Below, one piece after another: positions 52,535 through 62,660 of a DNA stretch of 64,000 bases. The notes beneath the pieces were generated by a model. It was given only the letters and a program-made list of their open reading frames with translations. It made no database searches and was not told the origin of the DNA. Both the position numbers and the translations under genes were made by a program. The DNA is taken from the NCBI GenBank assembly GCA_017534745.1, contig JAFXVX010000014.1:62001-126000 (forward strand), read 5' to 3'. This stretch comes from Bacteroidales bacterium (GTDB lineage: Bacteria; Bacteroidota; Bacteroidia; Bacteroidales; UBA932). Each line of letters opens with the position of its first letter. Position 1 is the first letter of the stretch.

Positions 52535-53944
52535 TCAGTCCTCCTTGCTTATGAAATCATACAATGAACCGAGTTTGTCGGTAAGGGTGTCCCAGATGAG
52601 TTTGGGCCTCTTGTTTTTCGGCTCTCTCTTCTTTTTGGGCTCTTTTTCTTTTCCCGTAGGCACAACCTCGATCTCGTTGATACCGAAGAGGTTTCCGTCG
52701 GCCGCGGGTTCTTCTTCCTCGGGCTCCTCTTCTTCCTTCTCGGGGACGGGGACCTTGAGGGCCTCCACGCAATCCTGGAGGGAATCGTTCTTGGCGGCGA
52801 GGATCATGCCGATGGCGCCGGTCGCTCCGGTGGCATAGACACCGCCGCATCCGCTCGCGGAGAACAGGTGGCGGGAGTAGCCGAGCCGGACGTTATAGCC
52901 GGACATGTCTTTGACGAGGCCGGCCAGGCCGGTCAGGTTCGCGCATCCACCGGTCAGGACTATGCCTGAGCGGAGGATGTCCTGCATCCCGCTCTGCTGG
53001 ATCTCGTAGAGGATTGCGTCGATGATCTCCCTGGTGCGGGCCGCGATGATCTCGGCGAGGTACTTGACCTGGACTTCCTTGGTGGGACGGTCCTCATAGC
53101 GGATCTGGAGCACCTTCTCGCTGAGCGAAGCCAGCCTGGTGGGAAGGCAGGAACCGTAGGCGAGTTTGATGTTTTCCGCCAGGGATTCGGAAATGCCGCA
53201 TTCCAGGCGGATGTCGTTGGTGACAGTGTTTCCGCCGAAGGGAATCGCGGCGTAGTATCTCATGATGCCGCCGTGCCAGATGCTCACGGAGGTGACGCCG
53301 GCGCCCATTTCGATGAGGGCGACGCCGTTGATCTTTTCCTCCTGGCTGAGGACAATCGACGATGTCGTGTCCGGAAGGAAATACTTGCGGGCAATCGCAA
53401 TCGAAAGGTCGTTGAAGACCTTGTCGATGGCCCCGGTGCGGGAACGGTCGCCTATGAAGATCTTGAAATTGCCAGTCACCGAGGAACTTATGGTCCCGAT
53501 CACGTCATCTTCCACGAGCTGTATCTCCTCCTCTGTCGAGAAGGACTGGGCCACGGCGCCGTAGATCACCTCCCTCTTCTCGTCTTCGAGGGGGTAGGTG
53601 CTGAGGGCGAGGTCCTTGAGGGTCTCAATCTCTTCGCGGGAGATGTACTCGTCCGGTTCCGAACGCGGAAGTGTGCCGGAAGCGGCCTTCTGGTGGACGC
53701 TGAACCGCGGAAGGCCGACGACGGCCTGGCGGATCTTGATGTGGAGGGCCTCCTCGGCTTCACCGATGGCCGCCTTGAGTTTTTCCGAGGCCTGCTTCGG
53801 GTTGAACACGAAGCTGTTGCGGATGCCTGCCGCCGGGTGCTCGCGGTAATACTCGATCTCGACGTCTTCGCCGGAGATCCTCGCCACCGCTACCGAGAAC
53901 TTCGAAGTCCCGAGGTCAATTGCAGCTATTGTTTTCTGTTGCAT
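52535..53944 (-). CDS. ftsA: Cell division protein FtsA
   Basis: 469 residues with the actin-like fold: IAAIDLGTSKFSVAVA (phosphate 1), the SHS2 insert, ALIEMGAGVTSVSIWHGG (phosphate 2), and SGIVLTGGCANLTGL (adenosine motif). The last 90 residues are an acidic run (EEEEPEEEEP) followed by a strongly basic one (KEKEPKKKREPKNKRPK). A final helix (LWDTLTDKLGSLYDFI type) could be the membrane-targeting amphipathic helix. It tethers FtsZ to the membrane. It lies 12 bases after ftsQ and 4 before ftsZ. Confidence 0.97.
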   Translation of the reverse strand: MQQKTIAAIDLGTSKFSVAVARISGEDVEIEYYREHPAAGIRNSFVFNPKQASEKLKAAIGEAEEALHIKIRQAVVGLPRFSVHQKAASGTLPRSEPDEYISREEIETLKDLALSTYPLEDEKREVIYGAVAQSFSTEEEIQLVEDDVIGTISSSVTGNFKIFIGDRSRTGAIDKVFNDLSIAIARKYFLPDTTSSIVLSQEEKINGVALIEMGAGVTSVSIWHGGIMRYYAAIPFGGNTVTNDIRLECGISESLAENIKLAYGSCLPTRLASLSEKVLQIRYEDRPTKEVQVKYLAEIIAARTREIIDAILYEIQQSGMQDILRSGIVLTGGCANLTGLAGLVKDMSGYNVRLGYSRHLFSASGCGGVYATGATGAIGMILAAKNDSLQDCVEALKVPVPEKEEEEPEEEEPAADGNLFGINEIEVVPTGKEKEPKKKREPKNKRPKLIWDTLTDKLGSLYDFISKED

Positions 53945-53956
53945 ATAGTTTGGTTT

Positions 53957-54727
53957 TTATTTGCAGATAATGCGTCCGGAGTACCGTACGTCCACGCTGG
54001 TGTAGTTTTTCTGTAGCGGCGCGACCGCTTCGTAATATTCCGCTATCCTTCCGAATTTTTCCTTTGCCGAGGTGGGGGAGCCGAAGATGAATCTTTCCTT
54101 TCCTTCCCTCGGAACCAGGACAAGGTTCCCGTCGTCGGAGACGGTCATCTGGGATATGTTGTCGTTCCAGATCCTGCTCTTTTCCATATATGTGACCATG
54201 CCGATGATCTGACGGACCCACTGCTTCTCCTTTTCGGTCTCAAGACCTCCCCCGACTCCGCCACGGAGGTCGATCGGAAGGCTTCCGTCCACGATTGGGA
54301 CCATCGAGGTGAATTTGTTCTGCAGGGGGAATATGAATCCGTTCCTGTCGGCATAGAATCCGGCGTCTCCCTTCTGGAAGCGGACGACCGGCACGCGCTG
54401 GGTCACATCGACGTGGAGGACCCCGTCGTCGGTAACGTAGGCCTCGCAGCTTCTGATGGCGCTCCTGGACCGGAGTATTTTCTCGATACGCGGCAGATTG
54501 ACATCGTCAATCCTCTGCCCGAGGTAATCCCCGTATTCGGCCATAAAGATAGTTACGTCATTCTTCGAGATGAAATTCCTGTCGGCACTGTCGAGGATGC
54601 TGATAATGAGGCTGTTGCAGGAGGTGGTATGCCTTCCTGCCTTCGAGGCCGAGAAAACGGTTATGAAGAAGGATATCGTCAGCACTATTGTCAGCGCAGA
54701 GAGTATTTTCCCGGGGATGCGTTTCAT
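53957..54727 (-). CDS. ftsQ: Cell division protein FtsQ
   Basis: 256 residues with one N-terminal transmembrane segment (ILSALTIVLTISFFITVFS), then a POTRA-like and beta domain (RIEKILRSRSAIRSCEAYV, VDVTQRVPVVRFQ, FYADRNGFIFPL). Sequence conservation is low, as usual for FtsQ; the call rests mainly on topology and position between murC and ftsA. It links the periplasmic divisome proteins. Its start overlaps the murG-murC stop (ATGA). Confidence 0.9.
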   Translation of the reverse strand: MKRIPGKILSALTIVLTISFFITVFSASKAGRHTTSCNSLIISILDSADRNFISKNDVTIFMAEYGDYLGQRIDDVNLPRIEKILRSRSAIRSCEAYVTDDGVLHVDVTQRVPVVRFQKGDAGFYADRNGFIFPLQNKFTSMVPIVDGSLPIDLRGGVGGGLETEKEKQWVRQIIGMVTYMEKSRIWNDNISQMTVSDDGNLVLVPREGKERFIFGSPTSAKEKFGRIAEYYEAVAPLQKNYTSVDVRYSGRIICK

Positions 54728-57219
54728 CTTTTCGAGAGCATTTCAGTGATGGGATCGATGAAACGGTCGATGTCGCCGGCACCGAAGGTCACGACCACAT
54801 CGAGCGGCATACCCTTCAGTGTGTCAAGGAGTTTGTCCTTCGGGACGAGGATCTTTTCAGGGCATGTCACGTCCTTGAAAATGATTTCGGAAGTGACGCC
54901 CTCTATGGGCTCCTCGCGGGCTGGGTAGATGGGGATGAGCACAAGGCTGTCGGCCCCCGAGAGCGCTTCCGCGAACTCCGGGGCGAAGTCCCGCGTCCTC
55001 GTGTAGAGGTGGGGCTGGAAGACGGCCGTGATTTTCCTCCCGGGGAACATCCCGCGAATCGAGGAAAGCGTCGCGGCAATCTCCTCCGGATGATGTGCGT
55101 AATCGTCTATATAGGTGAGGGACGGAGTGTTGATGTGGACGTCCATCCTCCTCTGCGCGCCGCTGAACGAGCCGGCGGCCGCCTTGATCTTCTCCGGATC
55201 CACCCCGCAGGTGAGGCAGATGGCTGCAGCCGCGATGGTGTTCTCGGCATACACGGCGCCGGGCACGCCGACGCGAACGTCTTCAATGACGCCGCCGGGG
55301 TAGTGGAGGTTGAAGATGCTGTGGCCGAGCTCGTCGGTACGGAAGTCAGAACCGTAGAAATCGGCGTCCACATCGTTGAGATGGTAGTTCATGAACTTCG
55401 CCGCAGTGTCCTTTGCCGAAAGCGGGGCGCCTTTCTTGACTATGAGAGTGCCGGTGACCTGCGAGGCGAAGGCTCTGAAGGCCTCCACGACGTGTTCGAG
55501 GTCGCCGTAAATGTCGAGGTGGTCAGCGGATACAGCCGTGATGACCGCCACCTCCGGATGAAGCTGGAGGAAGGAACGGTCGAACTCGTCGGCTTCCGCA
55601 ACGACAATATCGTTTTTCGATATGAGGAGATTGGTGCCGTAGTTCTTGGAGATGCCTCCGAGGAACGCGGAGCAGCCGACGCCGCTCTCTGTGAGCATGT
55701 GAGCCGTGAGAGTGGAGGTCGTGGTCTTGCCGTGGGTGCCGGCGACGGCAAGGCAACGCTGTCCTCGGCATATTTCGCCGAGGGCCAGCGAGCGCTTGAC
55801 GACCTTCTGGCCGGTCGAACGTGCTTTTACGAGCTCTCCGAAGTCGTTCGGCACGGCCGGCGTGTAGATTACCAGCGCGTCGGCGGGCACTTTGTCCGGC
55901 TCGTCCTCGAAGTGGACGGGAATGCCCTCCTGCTGAAGGGTATCAGTGATGGGGGAGGGCGTCCTGTCGTATCCGGACACCTCGTAGCCCTTCCTGTGGA
56001 AATACTTTGCCAGTGCGCTCATGCCGATTCCGCCGATGCCGATGAAATAGACTTTGCCGGGGCCGACGGCTTTTCCGGCCACGGCGTAAGCCTCGTCGGC
56101 AATCGTCTTCGCCGCGTCCGTGAGGGCGAGGGCGGAGATGTTCCTGTGCATGGCTTCGAGTTTTGCGGAATCGCCGAGAAGCTCCAGCGCCTTCGGAAGC
56201 AACGCTTCCGGGGCGTCGGCATCTTTCACTATTTCAGCGGCTTCCTTGCGGACAAGGGCCATGGCGTTGTGGGTCTGGTGGTCTTCGGCCACGTTGGGCG
56301 AAGGGACGAAAATCACCGGCTTGCCGACGGCGCAGAGCTCCGAAACGGTGCTCGCTCCGCTGCGGGAGATGACAAGGTCCGCCGCCGCGTAGGCGAGGTC
56401 CATCCTCGCTATGAAATCGTAGTGGTGGATTCTGGAAATATCCATTCCGGCAGCCGCCCTCTCGGCCATGAATTTATCGACTCCTTCCTTATAATACTTA
56501 CCGCACTGCCAGATAACTTCCACTCCTTCTCCGCCCTGGCACCCGTGGGAAATCCACTGGCGCATGGAACGGTTGAGAGTGCCGCTGCCGAGGCTTCCAC
56601 CCACTATGAAGATATGCTTCAGGGAAGGGTTGAGGCCGTAGAAACTCATGGCTTCCTTTCTCATCGCTTCGGTCGGGGGGAAGGATACGGCCTCCCTGAT
56701 GGGGTTGCCGGTGAGGATTATCTTTTCAGCGGGGAAGAAGCGTTCCATGCCTTCGTAGGCGACGCATATCTTTGCTACTCGTTTGCCGAGAATCTTATTG
56801 GTGAGCCCGGCGAAACCGTTCTGCTCCTGGATAAGCGAAGGGATGCCCATTGAGGTAGCCGCCCAGAGGAGAGGGGCGCTGGCATAGCCGCCGACGCCGA
56901 TGGCGATATCCGGCTTGAATTCACGGATGATCTTCTTTGCCCTCCGAACGCTTTCAAGCACTTTGAAGGGCACTTTTATCGCGCCTATGATGTTCTGCAG
57001 CGAGAGCTGCCTCTGGAGGCCTATAATGGGAAGACCCACAATCTTGAAGCCGGCCGCAGGGACTTTCTCCATCTCCATCTTGCCTTCGGCGCCGACGAAG
57101 AGGATTTCGTTCTCCGGGTTGAGCTCTTTCAGTTTGCCGGCGATGGACACTGCCGGGAAGATATGTCCCCCTGTTCCGCCGCCGCTGATAATGATTCTCA
57201 TTGCAGGATAGTTACTCAT
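54724..57219 (-). CDS. murGC: MurG-MurC fusion (lipid II synthase plus UDP-MurNAc-L-alanine ligase)
   Basis: One uninterrupted 831-residue frame. Residues 1-375 are MurG: MRIIISGGGTGGHIFPA, IGVGGYASAPLLWAA, IQEQNGFAGLTNKI, DLVISRSGASTVSEL, PSPNVAEDHQTHNA. It transfers GlcNAc to lipid I. After a linker of about ten residues (AVAGKAVGPG), MurC begins at about residue 388 with KVYFIGIGGIGMSALA, the ATP loop AGTHGKTTT, EADEFDRSFL, DDYAHHPEEI and GAGDID. It adds L-Ala to UDP-MurNAc. No stop or frameshift lies at the junction; the usual Met of MurC is absent (a GTG lies within the linker). The start at 57219 overlaps ftsW by 8 bases. In most Bacteroidota these are two adjacent genes. Confidence 0.93.
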   Translation of the reverse strand: MSNYPAMRIIISGGGTGGHIFPAVSIAGKLKELNPENEILFVGAEGKMEMEKVPAAGFKIVGLPIIGLQRQLSLQNIIGAIKVPFKVLESVRRAKKIIREFKPDIAIGVGGYASAPLLWAATSMGIPSLIQEQNGFAGLTNKILGKRVAKICVAYEGMERFFPAEKIILTGNPIREAVSFPPTEAMRKEAMSFYGLNPSLKHIFIVGGSLGSGTLNRSMRQWISHGCQGGEGVEVIWQCGKYYKEGVDKFMAERAAAGMDISRIHHYDFIARMDLAYAAADLVISRSGASTVSELCAVGKPVIFVPSPNVAEDHQTHNAMALVRKEAAEIVKDADAPEALLPKALELLGDSAKLEAMHRNISALALTDAAKTIADEAYAVAGKAVGPGKVYFIGIGGIGMSALAKYFHRKGYEVSGYDRTPSPITDTLQQEGIPVHFEDEPDKVPADALVIYTPAVPNDFGELVKARSTGQKVVKRSLALGEICRGQRCLAVAGTHGKTTTSTLTAHMLTESGVGCSAFLGGISKNYGTNLLISKNDIVVAEADEFDRSFLQLHPEVAVITAVSADHLDIYGDLEHVVEAFRAFASQVTGTLIVKKGAPLSAKDTAAKFMNYHLNDVDADFYGSDFRTDELGHSIFNLHYPGGVIEDVRVGVPGAVYAENTIAAAAICLTCGVDPEKIKAAAGSFSGAQRRMDVHINTPSLTYIDDYAHHPEEIAATLSSIRGMFPGRKITAVFQPHLYTRTRDFAPEFAEALSGADSLVLIPIYPAREEPIEGVTSEIIFKDVTCPEKILVPKDKLLDTLKGMPLDVVVTFGAGDIDRFIDPITEMLSKR

Positions 57220-58603
57220 TTTCAAGGTCCTCCAATTCTTCAAGTCCGTCTTTGACGCTGTCGCCGGAAGGCTCAGCGGGTGTGGTTACTATAAGTGGAG
57301 CGGCATTCTCCTCTTCCTTCTTGAGGCGGTTCTGCACTATACGGCTGATTGAGAGAATCACGCCGAAAGCAAAACTGAACACAAGGTAGGATGAGGTGCC
57401 GTGGCTTATCATCGGGAGTGTCTGTCCGGTCTGCGGGGCCAGGTGTACATTGATGAGTATGTGCATGAAGGCCTGCGCCGTAATCAGCAGGCAGAGGCTG
57501 CCAGCGCAGACTTTTCCGTAGTAGTCGCTGCAGTTTTTGGATATGAGGGCCCCTCTTGCGAGCAGGCTCAAATAGAGCAGCATCACGATGATGCCACCGA
57601 TGATGCCGTATTCTTCTATTATAAAGCTATACATGTAGTCGCCGAAGATGACGGCTACGATGTAGCGCTGGTTGCTCCTGCCGGCCCCTTTGCCGAACCA
57701 GCCGCCGTCCTTGATGGCGAGAAGGGCTCCGACCTGCTGCCTTTCCTTGTCGAGGGCGGTCTGGAATTCCTTGCTTGCGCGCGGGGCGGTCAGGATAATC
57801 TCCATATTCCTGTCGTGGTCGGTGTCGAGGCGGCCGATGGCGGTCACGACCCTGCCGGAGAACGGCATTATCTTTCCGGAGTTCTTATAGACGCCGATGG
57901 CCGTTCCGAACCACAGACCGACTATGGCGGCAAGGATGAGGATTTCACCGACACGGACACCTCCGACGAAGATAATGAGGGCCATAATGGCGGCGAAGAA
58001 CAGTGCGGACGATGTGCCGCCGTCCATCATGAGGACGGTGGTGAGGATGACCGGCAGGTAGATGTAGATCATCTTTTTCCAGAACTCGGTGTCCATCCAG
58101 CGCATCTTCTCGTATTTGGAGACTATGTGGTTGAGGAGGGCGAAATTGTCCGTCCGGAGGGCATCGACGGCCCATGCAAGATACATCACCATCAGCACTT
58201 TAATGACCTCATAGACGTGGATCTGGAGTCCGAACACCGTGAGGATACGCCAGGCGCCGTTGATCTGGGCGGCCCTCGCGAACGGGAGCTTTATGTGGGC
58301 CACCAGCATCACCAGCATCAGGAAGGACACGGCGAATCCCCACTGCGACAGCCACTGGAAGACTTTCATGTTCTTCACCATGCACACTGCCACGATGACG
58401 AGAATCCCGACAAGGGCTACAATCATCTGGGTGCCGACTATTGACATACGGCTGCTACCGGTTTCAAGGGCGAGCAGCGAGGAGGAGGAGAAAACGGAAA
58501 GTATGGATATCATCGCGAGCAGGATGACCACTATCCAGATCACCCTGTCTCCCGGAAGGAGTTCGAAGAACCGTGCTATTCCCTTTTTCTTCTGCTCTGC
58601 CAT
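57212..58603 (-). CDS. ftsW: Lipid II polymerase FtsW (SEDS family)
   Basis: 463 residues from the ATG at 58603, which overlaps the murD stop (TAATG). About ten membrane segments with the SEDS blocks: LPFARAAQINGAWRIL, MMDGGTSSALFFAA, GGWFGKGAGRSNQRYIVAVIFGDYMYSFIIEEYGIIGG, LAPQTGQTLPMISHGTSSYL. The large periplasmic loop with the essential Asp region is present. It polymerises lipid II glycan strands at the septum together with the class B PBP at the right edge of the window. Confidence 0.96.
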   Translation of the reverse strand: MAEQKKKGIARFFELLPGDRVIWIVVILLAMISILSVFSSSSLLALETGSSRMSIVGTQMIVALVGILVIVAVCMVKNMKVFQWLSQWGFAVSFLMLVMLVAHIKLPFARAAQINGAWRILTVFGLQIHVYEVIKVLMVMYLAWAVDALRTDNFALLNHIVSKYEKMRWMDTEFWKKMIYIYLPVILTTVLMMDGGTSSALFFAAIMALIIFVGGVRVGEILILAAIVGLWFGTAIGVYKNSGKIMPFSGRVVTAIGRLDTDHDRNMEIILTAPRASKEFQTALDKERQQVGALLAIKDGGWFGKGAGRSNQRYIVAVIFGDYMYSFIIEEYGIIGGIIVMLLYLSLLARGALISKNCSDYYGKVCAGSLCLLITAQAFMHILINVHLAPQTGQTLPMISHGTSSYLVFSFAFGVILSISRIVQNRLKKEEENAAPLIVTTPAEPSGDSVKDGLEELEDLENE

Positions 58604-59940
58604 TACAGTGCCCTCACAGCTGCTTTGAATTGTTTGCCGCGATCCTCGTAGCTGGTGAAGAGGTCGAAACTGGCGCAGCACGGGCTGAGCAGCACGACGT
58701 CGCCTGCCTCCGCGAAGGCGGCGGCGGCTTTCACTGCGTCGGAGGCCGAGAGCGTATCGACCATCTTGTCTTCTCCTATGATGTCGCCGAATGCGGCGTG
58801 AAGTTTCTCATTGTGGACTCCGAGGCAGACTATCGCTTTCACTTTCTCCTTCACGAGGTCCTGCAGCACGGAGTAGTCGTTGCCCTTGTCTTTGCCGCCG
58901 GCTATCCAGACGACGGGCCTGGTCTGGCACTCGAGGGCGTACCACGCCGAATCGACATTGGTAGCCTTGGAGTCGTTGATATAGAGGACGTCCTTTATGC
59001 TCAGGACGGGCTCGAGGCGGTGTTCGATGGGCTGGAAGGTGGCGAGGGACTCGCGGATCACCTTGTTGTCGATGTCCATGGCTTTTGCGGCGAGGGCCGC
59101 GGCCATCGAGTTATAGACGTTGTGGCGGCCGCCGAGGGCGAGCTCCTTGAGGTAGAGCTCGGTTTCGTCCTTCTCGACGCGGAGGACGATCTTGTCATCG
59201 CGCAGGAACGCTCCCTGCTCGAGCTCCCTCTCCTGGGAGAAGGGCAGCTTCTTGCAGCGGAGGATTATGTCGTCGAGGTGGCGGATGGTTATCTCATCGT
59301 CGTTGTCGAAGATGAAGCAGTCGTCCTTGGAGAGGTTCTTCGTGATCTTGAACTTCGCCCTGATGTAGTTCTCGAAGTTGTTGTCGTAGCGGTCGAGGTG
59401 ATCGGGGGTGATGTTCGTGATGATCGCGATATCCGGCTTGAAATCGTAGATGTCGTCGAGCTGGAAACTGCTGATTTCCAGGACATAGTAGTCGTGCTGC
59501 TCGGTCGCGACCTGATAGGCGTAAGACTTGCCGATGTTGCCTCCGAGGCCCACGTTGAGGCCTGCGTTGGAGAGGAGGTAGTAGATCAGCGAGGTCGTTG
59601 TGGTCTTGCCGTTGGAGCCGGTGACGCAGATTTTCTTCGCGCTGTCGTAGCGCGAAGCGAACTCTATCTCGGAAACGATATGCTTCCCGGCGGCACGCAG
59701 TTTCTGTATCATCGGCGCCGTCTCAGGGATGCCCGGGCTCTTCACGACCTCGTCCGCACCGAGGATAAGGTCCTCGCTGTGGCGGCCTTCCTCAAAGGGA
59801 ATGTCCCATTTTCTCAGCTCCTCTGCATAGCTGTCCTTTATCTTTCCGCAGTCGGAAAGAAATACTTCCTGTCCCTTAACTTTCGCGAGCACAGCGGCTC
59901 CTATGCCACTTTCTGCTCCTCCTAAAACTGCAATCTTCAT
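58603..59940 (-). CDS. murD: UDP-N-acetylmuramoyl-L-alanine:D-glutamate ligase
   Basis: 445 residues. Mur ligase features in order: KIAVLGGAESGIGAAVLA, the P-loop CVTGSNGKTTTTSL, LGLGGNIG-type loop (VGLGGNIGKSY), EISSFQLDDI, ITNITPDHLDRYD, IEHRLEPV, YINDSKATNVDSAWYAL, LLSPCCASFDLF. It adds D-Glu to UDP-MurNAc-L-Ala in the cytosol. It starts 3 bases after mraY ends and overlaps ftsW by one base. Confidence 0.97.
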   Translation of the reverse strand: MKIAVLGGAESGIGAAVLAKVKGQEVFLSDCGKIKDSYAEELRKWDIPFEEGRHSEDLILGADEVVKSPGIPETAPMIQKLRAAGKHIVSEIEFASRYDSAKKICVTGSNGKTTTTSLIYYLLSNAGLNVGLGGNIGKSYAYQVATEQHDYYVLEISSFQLDDIYDFKPDIAIITNITPDHLDRYDNNFENYIRAKFKITKNLSKDDCFIFDNDDEITIRHLDDIILRCKKLPFSQERELEQGAFLRDDKIVLRVEKDETELYLKELALGGRHNVYNSMAAALAAKAMDIDNKVIRESLATFQPIEHRLEPVLSIKDVLYINDSKATNVDSAWYALECQTRPVVWIAGGKDKGNDYSVLQDLVKEKVKAIVCLGVHNEKLHAAFGDIIGEDKMVDTLSASDAVKAAAAFAEAGDVVLLSPCCASFDLFTSYEDRGKQFKAAVRAL

Positions 59941-59943
59941 CTC

Positions 59944-61202
59944 TTATCTTACCTTTAACAACGCTAATGTCGAGACGGCGAGAATGATGCCGACGATCCA
60001 GAAGCGGGTTGTGATTTTAACTTCGTGGTGGGCGCGGGCGGGGGATGTGATGGCCGCCGGGATGCCCTCTTTCTGGTAGTGGTGGTGGAGGGGAGTCATC
60101 TTGAAGATGCGGCGCCCCTCGCCATATTTCTTTTTGGTGTATTTGAACCATCCCCTCTGGAGAAGCACTGAAAGACTCTCGACGAAGAAGATGCCGCAGA
60201 GGAGCGGCAGGAGCAGTTCCTTGCGGATAAGAACGGCACTCACACCGATGATGCCGCCGATGGTGAGGCTTCCGGTGTCTCCCATGAAAACCTGTGCAGG
60301 GTAGGAGTTGTACCAGAGGAAACCAATCAGGGCGCCGGTGAAAGCCGCCATGTAGATGGCGATTTCACCGGTCCCCGGGATGTACATTATATTTAGATAG
60401 TCAGAATTGACAAGGTTGCCGCTGAGCCATGCCAGGATGCCTATCACCACTCCCACTATGGCGGAGGTGCCCGCCGACAGGCCGTCGAGGCCGTCGGTGA
60501 GGTTAGTGCCGTTGGAGCATGCTGTGATGACAAGGATGATCATAGTGACGTAGATGGCCCACTTGGTGTACCAGCCCCAGACTCCCTTGAAAGGGGAGAG
60601 CCACTTGTAGTCGAACTCGTGGCTTTTGACGAAGGGGATGGTGGTCTTTGTGTTCTTGACGACGTCCTCATCGGAGGTCTTCATGACGATGGCCTCTTCC
60701 TCGACAGTCTCCACCTGGACTTTCTCGCGGACGGCGATGTCGGGGCTGAGCCACACAGTGATTGCAATCACGAAGCCGAGGCCGATCTGGGCGGCGAGCT
60801 TTCCTTTCTCGCTGAGGCCCTCCTTGTTGTGGCGGAAGACCTTGATGTAGTCGTCGGTGAAGCCGATGGCTCCGCACCAGACGGTGCTGAGCAGCAGGAG
60901 GAGGACGTAGATATTGGTCAGGTCGCAGAACAGGAGGGCGCCGACGAGAATGGAGGAGATTATGATGACTCCGCCCATCGTCGGGGTGCCTTTTTTCTGT
61001 ATCTGGCCCTCGAGGCCGAGGTCGCGGATGGTCTCACCGATCTGCTTTTTCTGGAGCAGGCCGATGAAGCGCTTGCCGACGATGAGGGCGAACAGCACGG
61101 CGGTGACGCTGGCCAGCATTACCCTGAAGGAGATGTAGTGCATCAGGTTCTGTCCCGGGATGTCGATGCCGGCGCGGTCGAAGTATTGGAAAAGATGATA
61201 TA

Positions 61203-61206
<4 letters not shown>
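59944..61206 (-). CDS. mraY: Phospho-N-acetylmuramoyl-pentapeptide transferase
   Basis: 420 residues, about ten membrane segments. KGTPTMGGVIII, GFTDDYIKVFRHNKEGLSEKGKL with the catalytic Asp pair, TNLTDGLDGLSAG, FMGDTGSLTIGGI and MTPLHHHYQKEG are all present. It transfers phospho-MurNAc-pentapeptide to undecaprenyl phosphate, making lipid I. A cytosolic or periplasmic insert of about 60 residues (VEEEAIVMKTSDEDVVKN region) makes it longer than the E. coli enzyme (360). The start overlaps the murE stop (ATGA). Confidence 0.97.

Positions 61207-62656
<1,450 letters not shown>

Positions 62657-62660
<4 letters not shown>

Noticed and set aside
54688..56853. A 721-residue open frame on the plus strand
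   Set aside because: It is the shadow of the murG-murC gene, whose motifs are complete on the minus strand.
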